From the NCBI RefSeq assembly GCF_024606225.1, contig NZ_JAGRPU010000025.1:21817-85816 (forward strand): a stretch of DNA of 64,000 nucleotides. Reading direction: 5' to 3'. Position numbers and translations under genes: made by a program. Source of the DNA: Endozoicomonas sp. ISHI1 (GTDB taxonomy: Bacteria > Pseudomonadota > Gammaproteobacteria > Pseudomonadales > Endozoicomonadaceae). The notes under the pieces were generated by a model. It did not search any database, was not told the origin of the DNA, and saw only the letters and a list, made by a program, of their open reading frames with translations. This document shows, one piece after another, positions 29,117 through 37,354 of the stretch (position 1 is its first letter; each line of letters starts with the position of its first letter).

Positions 29117-30838
29117 TTGCTGCTACTGATGTTTTTTGTCGTCTGTCATGCACAACCGTTTACAGGACGATTTGTTACCGAACTTGAACAGAAAACAGCA
29201 TCTCCAAAACTGAGCTTTTCCATAAAGCCTGACCGGTGTCCCTTTTCAGACATTGCCGATATAAACGGCTTTACAAAATCATCTTTGCCGACTAATAATA
29301 TACGACAACATTCGTTCATTTACGGGATAAAAACGACCGTTGAGTTAATCTTCTGGCAATGGCATTACATCACTCACCTGCTGGTGGGTTACGAACTGAT
29401 CCTGTCCACCCCGGACGCCTCCCTGTACTCCACTCCTTACTCATGGGCACTTGCAGAAGTAGTTGTGGCTGTCGGTTGGCTTTTACAAAGTTATTGGCAT
29501 CCCAACTCCCCACTGTTTAAGCTGATTGAACAGCAGAAGGCAACGTTTATGCTGACCCAGGGGGATCAGACATTTGTCACCATCACTGTGATTCCGGACT
29601 CTGGGCATAGCCAACAACAATACCAGGCTTCACAACCATCGGGCCAACAAGCCCCGGGGGCAACCATCCAGCCTGCTGGCTCTTTCACTGGCTTCCTTTA
29701 TTCAGGCTCCGGTAGCGGAGACGGAGAACCTCTGCAACACCAACATACTTTGGGTTTAAATTGTTATGTCTTTCCCTGCAATGGCGTTTGTAGTTTCCGA
29801 GCATCATCCGACAGCAGAGAGTCCGCTGAATGGCCACTGAATTCCTTAGAAATCTCATGCCCCCATTTTCCGCAAGGGCACTGTCTTGGTTGCATAAGTC
29901 ATTTGAATCCTTTAAACGTTGGAGATTCTACGCTTTCACAAGCATTGGATGATCTCTTTGACACTCAACTCGAATTCGAGTCTGGCCAACTATTTCAGCG
30001 GCAAGCGCATCAGCCACAAGCCGGAGGCATTAGCGACAATACAGACAATCACTGCACAGTGAATGCAGGGATCGTCTATGCAACTGATACCACTTGGCCA
30101 GCCAATGATGATGTACCAATTTGTCTTCTTCCCGGAGGAGCGCCTCGCGGAAGAACTGCACATTACCCACAAACCCTGGCAAATCATAAAAGCAGCAACC
30201 ACACCGGACAACTAAACTGTGACGTGACCACAGTCGTTGAGGATGGCGAGCCTCAACCATGCGGGAAGGTCTTCAAGAGTGCTCAATCTCTGTCATCTCA
30301 CAAAAGCAAATACCACACCGGACAAAAAACCTGTGATGTGACCGTTGTCAGAGAGGATGGCCAGCAGCGATGCGGGATAGTCTTCAAGAGTGCTCAATCT
30401 CTGTCATCCCACAAAAGCAAATACCACAGCGGGCAAAAAATCTGTGATGTGACCATGTTCAGGGAGGATGGCCAGCAGCAGCCATGCGGGACCGTCTGCC
30501 AGAATGGCTACGCCCTGTCGAATCACAAAAGAAGATACCACACCGGGAAAAAAGCCTGTGACATGACCGTAGTCGGGGAGGATCGTCAACAGCGGCCTTG
30601 CGGAAAGATCTGCCGGAATGCTCTGGCTCTCTCTGATCACAAAAAAACTCAACACGGCGGGGAAAAAACCTGTGACGTGACCGTCGTTGGGGAGGATGGT
30701 CAGCAGCGACCATGCGGAAAGGTCTGCCAGAATACTCAAGCTCTAACGAATCACAAAAGAAAACATCGAAAACGCAATCCCGATGATGTGAGCCAGAATA
30801 ATGACCCCAGCTCTAAAGAAGGTAGAGTAAATAAATAA
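29117..30838 (+). CDS. Secreted C2H2-like zinc-finger repeat protein, array copy 15
   Basis: 573 residues from TTG at 29117 (aligned ATT at 29087). The signal peptide ends VVCHAQP. It has LNCYVFPCNGVCSF, the CxxC module (QGHCLGCISHLNPLN) and a LDDLFDTQLEFESGQ segment. Five fingers follow. The first three share FKSAQSLSSHKSKYH almost exactly (about 30270-30430), a recent unit duplication, and the second has a knuckle two residues shorter. The protein ends HKRKHRKRNPDD. Confidence 0.82.
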   Translation: MLLLMFFVVCHAQPFTGRFVTELEQKTASPKLSFSIKPDRCPFSDIADINGFTKSSLPTNNIRQHSFIYGIKTTVELIFWQWHYITHLLVGYELILSTPDASLYSTPYSWALAEVVVAVGWLLQSYWHPNSPLFKLIEQQKATFMLTQGDQTFVTITVIPDSGHSQQQYQASQPSGQQAPGATIQPAGSFTGFLYSGSGSGDGEPLQHQHTLGLNCYVFPCNGVCSFRASSDSRESAEWPLNSLEISCPHFPQGHCLGCISHLNPLNVGDSTLSQALDDLFDTQLEFESGQLFQRQAHQPQAGGISDNTDNHCTVNAGIVYATDTTWPANDDVPICLLPGGAPRGRTAHYPQTLANHKSSNHTGQLNCDVTTVVEDGEPQPCGKVFKSAQSLSSHKSKYHTGQKTCDVTVVREDGQQRCGIVFKSAQSLSSHKSKYHSGQKICDVTMFREDGQQQPCGTVCQNGYALSNHKRRYHTGKKACDMTVVGEDRQQRPCGKICRNALALSDHKKTQHGGEKTCDVTVVGEDGQQRPCGKVCQNTQALTNHKRKHRKRNPDDVSQNNDPSSKEGRVNK

Positions 30839-30847
30839 CGAGTCGAT

Positions 30848-31366
30848 CTCTGCAGGGGACAATTTTGTAAAGAATCTTGATATAAAAGGGAGAGTGGGTG
30901 CTCGCCAGCAGGTATAACTGCAAGCTTATTAACTCAAGCTGAATGATTGCCGCCTTTGAACTGGTCAAACTCCCGGTTGGTGCGATCCGGACAGACAACC
31001 CTGTTTCCTTCGGGTACCATCCAGTCAACGACACTTCTGGCAATATCATCAAGCTCCATGTCACTCCGGGCGAAGAAGCGCTTGAGACGTTCACGCCCGG
31101 AGTCGATCCCGGTACCGTGCCCCATAGTTCGGGCCGTACGGGACAGGTTGACTGAACCCATCTGGATAAGGCCAATAATAACCAGCGCAATAAGGTCAAT
31201 ACGGGATTGATGCCAGCCAAGAGAGGTTTTAAGATGCTTTGCCAGTGAATGGGGGGTGTTGCACGAAAGGTGACTGCTTGAGGTAATGGGCTTGCAGAAT
31301 GCCTGCTGTCGGCCACCTATGCACCCTTTGATATCAAGCTTTGTCTCGAAATTATCCCCTTCAGAG
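30848..31366 (-). mobile_element. Decayed IS4-type element, remnant 3 (most complete)
   Basis: The ends CTCTGCAGGGGACAATTTTG (left) and the reverse complement of CTCTGAAGGGGATAATTTCG (right) are imperfect inverted repeats about 36 bp long. Between them, the - strand encodes a transposase N-terminal fragment: NLSRTARTMGHGTG, ERLKRFFARSDMELDDIA and VPEGNRVVCPDRTNREF. The catalytic-Asp block is followed by a stop. At 519 bp it is far shorter than an active IS4 element and has lost the C-terminal catalytic region. Confidence 0.7.
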
Positions 31367-31389
31367 CTCTGATTTTTGACAAAAGGCTT

Positions 31390-31462
31390 TTGACAGAAAA
31401 CATTCTCATTTTCTTGATCTATCTTTCCCTTCTGTTAACCAGAATACAAGGATAGAATTATT
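31390..31462 (+). promoter_or_regulatory. Leader of array copy 16
   Basis: TTGACA at 31390-31395. TCTATCTTT faces AAGGATAGA (31448-31456), pairing with one G-U. ATT ATT GAG CAC starts at 31457. Confidence 0.5.
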
Positions 31463-31486
31463 GAGCACTCACTCTTTGCAACACTA

Positions 31487-33325
31487 ATGTTGCTGCTATT
31501 GTCGCTTTCTGTCATCTGCCAGGGTGAAACGTTGACAGAACGTATTTTTGTTGAGATTCAACAAAATTCAAACCGGAGCTTCACTATAAAGCGTGACCAG
31601 CGAAAATTGTCTGGCAACCCATCACACATTACCGACACAGGGGGCTGTGCAGGAACAGATTTCCTGCCTGATGAAAAACGACAGAAATCGTATGATTACG
31701 GAGCAAAAATGCCCCTTATTGAGTCGATTTCGTGGCAGTTGCTATACGCTACTAATCTACTCGTTGGTTTCGAACTGATCCTGAGCACCATAGATACCCC
31801 TTTAAGCTCTAACCCACACTCAGGGATGCTCGCAGAAGTGGTTGTCAGTGTCGGTTGGCTTTTAAAATGCTATTGGAACCCTTATTCACGGCTGTTTAGC
31901 CCAATTCAATACCAAGTTGAACAACAAGAGTCGAGTCAGGATCGCCTATTTGCCACCATCACTGTCATGTTTGGCTCTGGATGTAACCAACAATCATATC
32001 AGCCAACAAAATCATCCAGTCAGCAAGCTCCGCAAAGAAGTACATACCCTTCAGGCTATTTCGCTAGCCTCCTGCATTCTGACTATGAGGACGGTAACGA
32101 AGACCCTCAACAACACCCACATACTTTGGGTTTGAATTGTTTCGTCCATCCCTGTCATGGTACCTGTCAACTCCGACCATCATCTGATAACACAGAGCCC
32201 TCTGAATGGCCGATGAATTTCGCAGGAAGCTCATGCCTCCATTTGGCCACTGGGTACTGCTTCAGTTGCGTGGGGCATTTGGATCCTTTACAGGTTACGC
32301 ACCCCCAACAAACCCTGCCTTTCGAAATACGGGATGATATTCTTGCCATTAAACGCCAATACGATTTTGGTCAACGATTTCCGCCACAGGCGCATGGTAC
32401 TGATGACAACCCAGCCAATAATGGCAACCCTCAAGGCGGGGTCGCTTTAGACTCAATGAGTGCAGGGGTAGTCTCTAAAGGGCAACGAACCTGTGTCGAG
32501 ATCGTGATAGGTGAGGATGGCCGGCAGCGGCCATGCGGAAGGATTTGGAAAAGTTCCAGAGCCCTGTCGGATCACAAAAGAAGAGACCACAGTGGGCAAC
32601 AAACCTGTGACGTGCCCCTGATCGGTCAGGATGGCCAGCCGCGGCCATGCGGAAGTATCTGCAGAGGTTCTAAAGCCCTGTCGGAACATAAAAGAAGAGA
32701 CCACAGTGGGCAACAAACCTGTATCGTGACCGTGATCGGTGAGGATGGCCACCGGCAGCGATGCGGAAAAGTCTTGAGAAGTGCTATATCTCTTACGGCT
32801 CACAAAAGCTCATACCACAGCGGGCAAAAAACCTGTGACATGACGGTGGTCGGGGAGGATGGCCAGCTGCACAAATGCGGGATGCTCTGCATAAATGCCA
32901 GAAATCTGGCGAGTCACAAAAGAGTTGCTCACACTGGGCAAAAAACCTGTGGCATAACTGTCGTTGGGAAGGATGGCCAGCCGCGGCCATGCGGGATGCT
33001 CTGCAAGAATGCCAGAGACCTGTCGTATCACAGGAGAAAAATACACAGCGGGCCAAAAACCTGTGATATGCCCCTGGTCAGCGAGGATGGTCAGCAGCGG
33101 CCATGCGGGTTGGTCTGCAAAAGTGCCCCGGCCCTGACGGATCACAAAAAAAGAGACCACACCGGACAACAAACCTGCAACATGACCGTGGTCGGGGAGA
33201 ACGGCCAACTTCAACGATGCGGTCAGCTCTGCGACAATGCCAGAGCCCTGTTGAATCACAAAAAAAAACATCGAAAAAGCAAGTTTGTTGATGTGGACCA
33301 GAATGGAGGCCTCTTTTCTAAATGA
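31487..33325 (+). CDS. Secreted C2H2-like zinc-finger repeat protein, array copy 16
   Basis: 612 residues from ATG at 31487 (aligned ATT at 31460). The signal peptide ends SVICQGET. The N-terminal domain is slightly shortened near its start (IQQNSNRSFTIKRD). It has LNCFVHPCHGTCQL, the CxxC module (TGYCFSCVGHLDPLQ), a RDDILAIKRQYDFGQ segment and one DGVAL-like unit. Seven well-conserved fingers follow, and the tail HKKKHRKSKFVD has one basic residue fewer than usual. This is the last array member with an intact frame. Confidence 0.82.
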   Translation: MLLLLSLSVICQGETLTERIFVEIQQNSNRSFTIKRDQRKLSGNPSHITDTGGCAGTDFLPDEKRQKSYDYGAKMPLIESISWQLLYATNLLVGFELILSTIDTPLSSNPHSGMLAEVVVSVGWLLKCYWNPYSRLFSPIQYQVEQQESSQDRLFATITVMFGSGCNQQSYQPTKSSSQQAPQRSTYPSGYFASLLHSDYEDGNEDPQQHPHTLGLNCFVHPCHGTCQLRPSSDNTEPSEWPMNFAGSSCLHLATGYCFSCVGHLDPLQVTHPQQTLPFEIRDDILAIKRQYDFGQRFPPQAHGTDDNPANNGNPQGGVALDSMSAGVVSKGQRTCVEIVIGEDGRQRPCGRIWKSSRALSDHKRRDHSGQQTCDVPLIGQDGQPRPCGSICRGSKALSEHKRRDHSGQQTCIVTVIGEDGHRQRCGKVLRSAISLTAHKSSYHSGQKTCDMTVVGEDGQLHKCGMLCINARNLASHKRVAHTGQKTCGITVVGKDGQPRPCGMLCKNARDLSYHRRKIHSGPKTCDMPLVSEDGQQRPCGLVCKSAPALTDHKKRDHTGQQTCNMTVVGENGQLQRCGQLCDNARALLNHKKKHRKSKFVDVDQNGGLFSK

Positions 33326-33350
33326 CAGACAAATAGATATATGCTCTTGA

Positions 33351-33395
33351 TCTATCCTTTCTCTCTGTAAAACACAATGCAAGGATGGATTTATT
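33351..33395 (+). promoter_or_regulatory. Leader hairpin of array copy 17
   Basis: TCTATCCTT (33351-33359) pairs with AAGGATGGA (33381-33389) through one G-U. TTT ATT AAA AAC follows, with the aligned ATT at 33393. The only nearby ATG is out of frame. Confidence 0.45.
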
Positions 33396-34561
33396 AAAAA
33401 CTCTCTCTTTACGGCACTGCTGTTGTTGCTACTGTTGCTACTGTTGCTACTGTTGCTACTGTTGCTACTAAAGCTGTTGTCTGTCGTCTGTCAGGCCGAG
33501 CCGTTGACAGAACGTTTTGTTGTCGAGCTTGAACAGAATGCAGTTTTTACAAACCAGAGCTTTTCTGTAAAGGATTACCAGCATAAATGGCCGGACAGCC
33601 CGTCAGACATTACCGATACAAACGGCTATGCAAGATCAGATTTACCGCTTGACGAAAAACGACACAAACTTGTCGGTTACGGGGTAAAAACCACCCTTAT
33701 TGAATCAATTTCATGGCAATGGCTTTGCGCTACTCATCTGCTGGTTCGTTACAAACTGATCTTGACCACCAAAGACTCTCCTCTGTTTTACACCCCTTAT
33801 TCATGGGTGCCTGTAGAAGATGTTTGGGTGTGAATTGTTTCATCCACCCCTGTTACGGCGTTTGCCAATTCCGATCATCATCTGATGGCAGAGAGCCCGC
33901 TCGATCGCAGCTGGATTCCCTGGAAAATTTGACAAGCCACACAGAAGCTATCACCGGACAAAGCTCACGCACCGATTTGGTCAATAGACACGGCCATAGC
34001 TACAAAAGTCATTCTGATACTATGCAGAATATATATTCCAATGAAACGTCGCTTTTCGAAATGTCGTTTACCCTGTCCACACCCCCACCAAGAACCTCAG
34101 AAACAGAGCAAACAACAGAATCATTCCAATTGGACCAGACCCAGACTAAGATGTTATTGTCGTCTAACAACAGCGTAAAGCACCATGGTCAACATACCTG
34201 TGACGTGACCGTCTTCGGGGAGGATAGTCAACCGCGACTCTGCGAGACAGTCTGCAAGAATGCCAGAGTCCTGTCGGATCACAAAAGAAGATTCCACACC
34301 GCACAACAGACCTGTGACGAGATGGTATTCGAAGAAGATTGCCAGCAGCGCCCGTGCGGAAAGACGTGCAAGAATATTCGATCTCTTTCGGTTCACAAAA
34401 GCAAATACCACACCGGTCAGGCAACCTGTAACGAAATCTTGGCCGAAGAGGATCGCCGACCGCGGAGATGCGGGACGATTTGCAAGAGTGCTAAAGCCCT
34501 GACGGAGCATAGAAGCATGCATCGAAAGCGCAAGCGCGTTCAGGTGCACTTCTCCCAATGA
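33393..34561 (+). pseudogene. Decayed array copy 17 (internal deletion and frameshift)
   Basis: The 5' part (conventional start TTG at 33423) encodes a long Leu-rich signal peptide, LSVVCQAEP and the first 100 residues of the family domain, then stops at 33831 after WVPVEDVWV. The family frame resumes in another phase at LGVNCFIHPCYGVCQF, so a deletion removed the sequence between the SWVPVE and LNCF motifs and shifted the frame. Three fingers (first TCDVTVFGEDSQPRLC) and HRSMHRKRKRVQ remain. It forms the downstream end of the array and converges with the signalling operon, 3 bp away. A shortened protein from an internal start cannot be excluded. Confidence 0.75.
33426..33470 (+). repeat. 9-bp tandem repeat in the signal-peptide core of copy 17
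   Basis: Four perfect TTGCTACTG units plus one ending in A. They encode Leu-Leu-Leu, so unit changes would alter the hydrophobic core length in frame. Confidence 0.9.
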
Positions 34562-34564
34562 ACA

Positions 34565-35929
34565 CTAGTTGCCCTCTTCTGCCTGCTCCCTCTCTCCACT
34601 GTCGAGCTCAGATGCCAGCCGATAATCATCCCGTCCGCTTTTCTTGGCCACATACATGGCCTGATCAGCAGCCTTGAGCAGAGCTTCGGCATCAGTGCCG
34701 GTATCTTCTGATGTCGCAATTCCGATACTGGTGCCTACGTGTCTGGCTTCGCCATTCAGATCGTGGGGTTCACGGATTGTGGTGAGAATCTTCTCAGCAA
34801 TCAGTTTGGCGTCCGATGCTTCCGCCACATCATCCAGAATGATGGCAAACTCATCCCCCCCTAACCTGGCAACCAGGTCACCTTCACGCACACATTCCTG
34901 CAACCTTTGTGACACACTTCTCAGCAGAAGATCTCCGGCATCGTGCCCAAGGGTATCGTTAATTTCCTTGAAGTGATCCAGATCAAGGTACATGACAGCA
35001 GTGCTCTTATTCCGCCTCTGACTCCTGGCTAATGAAGCACCCAGAAACTCTTTGAACAGTGTCCGATTAGCCAGCCCTGTCAAACTGTCGTACTTCGCCA
35101 TCAGCAACAACTGATTTTCCAGCTTCTTGCGCTCGGTAATGTCTTGAAACAATAAAACGCAACCCTGCACTTCCTGCCTGTCATTAACAATAGCCGCCAT
35201 ATTGTATTCAGCATCAAAGTGGCTTCCGGAAAGTGTCCAAAGTTGTCTATCTGATGTATGAAAGACACCTCCAGCGACCATCGTATTCTCAAGTATTTCT
35301 GACTCTTGCCACTTTTCCAGAGCCTCTTCCCCTTTAGCGTCGTATACAAACTGACTGATGTGTTTTCCCAACAGATTTTCTTCTGTTCCTCCAAGCATGG
35401 CGCAGGCGGTTGGATTGATGAACGAAATCTTGCCATCGGGATCAAGACCGGCGATGCCTTCACCGGCATTATCCAGCAACAACTTATTCTTTCGGCTGAT
35501 CCAGCGAAGCTCCCTTGAGACTTGCTCTAGCTCAATCCGCTGTTCTTCCAGCTGCAGAAACACCTTAACCTTGCCCAACAAGATATCCGGATTGATGGGT
35601 TTTGGCAGATAATCAACCGCACCCGCCTGATAGCCTTTACTGATGTAGGACTGATCCTTGTTTATGGCGGTGACAAAAATGATAGGAATATTGGCTGTCT
35701 GCTTGTTGCTGTGCAGCAAAGTCGCCGTCTCAAAACCGTCCATGCCCGGCATCTGCACATCCAGAAGGATCACCGCAAAATGGTGATGAAGCACTTCTGA
35801 TAAAGCCGCTTCACCAGAGTCCACTTTATGTATTTCGGCTCCCAACGGCTTGAGAAGCTTGTTCATGGCCAGCAGATTCTCAGGACGATCATCCACGACC
35901 AGAATTTTGACTTTCGGCTTGTCATCCAT
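34565..35929 (-). CDS. Response regulator with PAS and GGDEF diguanylate cyclase domains
   Basis: 454 residues. Receiver domain at 1-125 with DD at 13-14, phospho-acceptor Asp57 in LLDVQMPGMDG and a KP pair near 107. A PAS domain follows (about 145-270, ending with the QDITERKK PAC-type motif), then GGDEF at about 285-445. The active-site GGDEF at 357-361 is intact, and a product-inhibition RxxD site (348-351) stands five residues before it, so c-di-GMP synthesis is expected. It is the last gene of the operon, 19 bp after cheB, and is presumably phosphorylated by the upstream hybrid kinase. It acts in the cytoplasm. Confidence 0.92.
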   Translation of the reverse strand: MDDKPKVKILVVDDRPENLLAMNKLLKPLGAEIHKVDSGEAALSEVLHHHFAVILLDVQMPGMDGFETATLLHSNKQTANIPIIFVTAINKDQSYISKGYQAGAVDYLPKPINPDILLGKVKVFLQLEEQRIELEQVSRELRWISRKNKLLLDNAGEGIAGLDPDGKISFINPTACAMLGGTEENLLGKHISQFVYDAKGEEALEKWQESEILENTMVAGGVFHTSDRQLWTLSGSHFDAEYNMAAIVNDRQEVQGCVLLFQDITERKKLENQLLLMAKYDSLTGLANRTLFKEFLGASLARSQRRNKSTAVMYLDLDHFKEINDTLGHDAGDLLLRSVSQRLQECVREGDLVARLGGDEFAIILDDVAEASDAKLIAEKILTTIREPHDLNGEARHVGTSIGIATSEDTGTDAEALLKAADQAMYVAKKSGRDDYRLASELDSGEREQAEEGN

Positions 35930-35948
35930 GACCGCCCTCCTGACTCAT

Positions 35949-36527
35949 TCATGTCTCAGGTTTGAAATTCTTGGATTTTAAGCAGACAGCCATATCACTC
36001 AAGTCCAGCACATGGTCCACACAACCGGTTGCAATGGCTGATTTGGGCATTGTCGGCACCTCGGCTGTTTCGGGATTCTGGACAATGGTTAATCCGCCTG
36101 CCTGTTTAACAGCCCTGACACCCTCTGCCCCATCTTTATTGGCGCCCGTTAACAGGACACCCACCACTTGTGTACCAAAAACATCGGCAGCAGATTGAAA
36201 GAGGACATCCACCGAAGGTCTGGAATGGCAGACCGGGGCATCAATGCTCAGGCTCAGGGTTTCCCTATCTTCAACCTGCAAGTGGTAACCACCAGGAGCC
36301 AGGTAAACATGATTGTCGACCATCTTCTGCTTGTCATAAGCAATACTGACCGGCAGTGGTGATGTTTTCCCCAGAAATTTTGATAAGCCTTCTTCATCAC
36401 CGGACGCCAGGTGTTTGGTAATAATAACGGGATACGAAAAACAGCTTCCCAGTTCCAGAAGCAGGGATTCCAGTGCTGAAAGCCCTCCGGCTGAGGCTCC
36501 GATCACCAATACCCCGTCGCTCATCAA
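35949..36527 (-). CDS. cheB: CheB-type protein-glutamate methylesterase, catalytic domain only
   Basis: 192 residues. The catalytic triad of the CheB family is visible: Ser12 in GASAGG, His39 in TKHLASG and Asp132 in GANKDGAEG. The APGGYHL motif is also present. It lacks the N-terminal receiver domain of classical CheB, so activity is not controlled by CheA phosphorylation in cis. Its start overlaps the cheR stop by 4 bp, indicating translational coupling. Pairing with CheR and a hybrid kinase, but no chemoreceptor or CheA nearby, points to a sensory-adaptation role outside flagellar chemotaxis. The methylated target may be the kinase itself, which is an inference. Confidence 0.9.
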   Translation of the reverse strand: MMSDGVLVIGASAGGLSALESLLLELGSCFSYPVIITKHLASGDEEGLSKFLGKTSPLPVSIAYDKQKMVDNHVYLAPGGYHLQVEDRETLSLSIDAPVCHSRPSVDVLFQSAADVFGTQVVGVLLTGANKDGAEGVRAVKQAGGLTIVQNPETAEVPTMPKSAIATGCVDHVLDLSDMAVCLKSKNFKPET

Positions 36528-37354
36528 TTACCCTTTCTGTAGATGCGCTGGTCCCGATCAGTGACTTCCAGCTGATTACCGATTGAACTGAAGAGAATAT
36601 TTTCCCGCTTGCCAACACAGAGCACACCTCTGGAACAGAGACTGTCAAATAGCAGTTGCAACACCCGATCCTGTAGCTCCTGATTGAAATAAATGAGTAC
36701 ATTTCGACAAAGAATCAGGTTCATTTCCCCGAATACACCATCCGTCACCAGATTATGATTAGCAAAGGTAATATGATCAGCCAGTCGTCCATTGAACTTC
36801 ACGGAGTCATATCCTCTGTGAAAGTAGTCTGATAACTCTTTCTTGCCTCCTGTCTTGCGGTAGTTCTCCTCATAGAGAGCCATCTCGGCTTCCGGATAGA
36901 TACCGCTTTTGGCATGACGCAATGCCTGATCGTTAAAGTCTGTGGCATAGATCTGACAGCGATCCAGCAGACCCTCTTCATCGAGAAGAATAGCCATGGA
37001 GTAGGCTTCCTGACCACTGGCGCAGCCCGCATGCCAGATTTTGATAAACGGATAGGTTTTCAGAATCGGGACTATGTTCTCCCGAAGAGACTTGAAGAAA
37101 TCCGGGTTCCTGAACATCTCTGTCACAACCACCGACATATCTTTAACAAAAACAGCGAAAGCAGACTCGTCATGAAGAAACAATGGAATCAAGTCACTGA
37201 TGTGCTGAACGCCCGACATCTTCATGTGTCTTTTGACACGGCGGATTAAAGATGCTCTGGCATAGCTGCCAAACTGGTAACCATACTTTTCCTGAACAGC
37301 ACTCAGAAGTAGCTTCAGTTCAAAATCCTGATACGAATCCCCGGGTTCTGTCAT
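36524..37354 (-). CDS. cheR: CheR-type SAM-dependent protein-glutamate methyltransferase
   Basis: 276 residues, the usual CheR length. An N-terminal helical domain (1-75, with YARASLIRRVKRHM) precedes the SAM domain. Visible motifs are TEMFRNPDFF, the SAM loop HAGCASGQEAYSMAI, ATDFNDQAL and LILCRNVLIYF. It would transfer methyl groups from S-adenosylmethionine to glutamates of a sensor. Its start overlaps the kinase stop by 4 bp and its stop overlaps the cheB start, so kinase, cheR and cheB form one coupled unit. No TPR extension is present. Confidence 0.92.
   Translation of the reverse strand: MTEPGDSYQDFELKLLLSAVQEKYGYQFGSYARASLIRRVKRHMKMSGVQHISDLIPLFLHDESAFAVFVKDMSVVVTEMFRNPDFFKSLRENIVPILKTYPFIKIWHAGCASGQEAYSMAILLDEEGLLDRCQIYATDFNDQALRHAKSGIYPEAEMALYEENYRKTGGKKELSDYFHRGYDSVKFNGRLADHITFANHNLVTDGVFGEMNLILCRNVLIYFNQELQDRVLQLLFDSLCSRGVLCVGKRENILFSSIGNQLEVTDRDQRIYRKGN

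Noticed and set aside
1085..30739. Many long - strand frames opposite the finger blocks
   Set aside because: They recur with the 114-bp repeat period and are shadows of the repetitive + strand codons. None has a leader or a recognisable domain.
1189..34530. CRISPR-like or satellite interpretation of the 114-bp repeats
   Set aside because: The repeats are coding, in frame, with protein-level conservation of Cys and His and no unique spacers.
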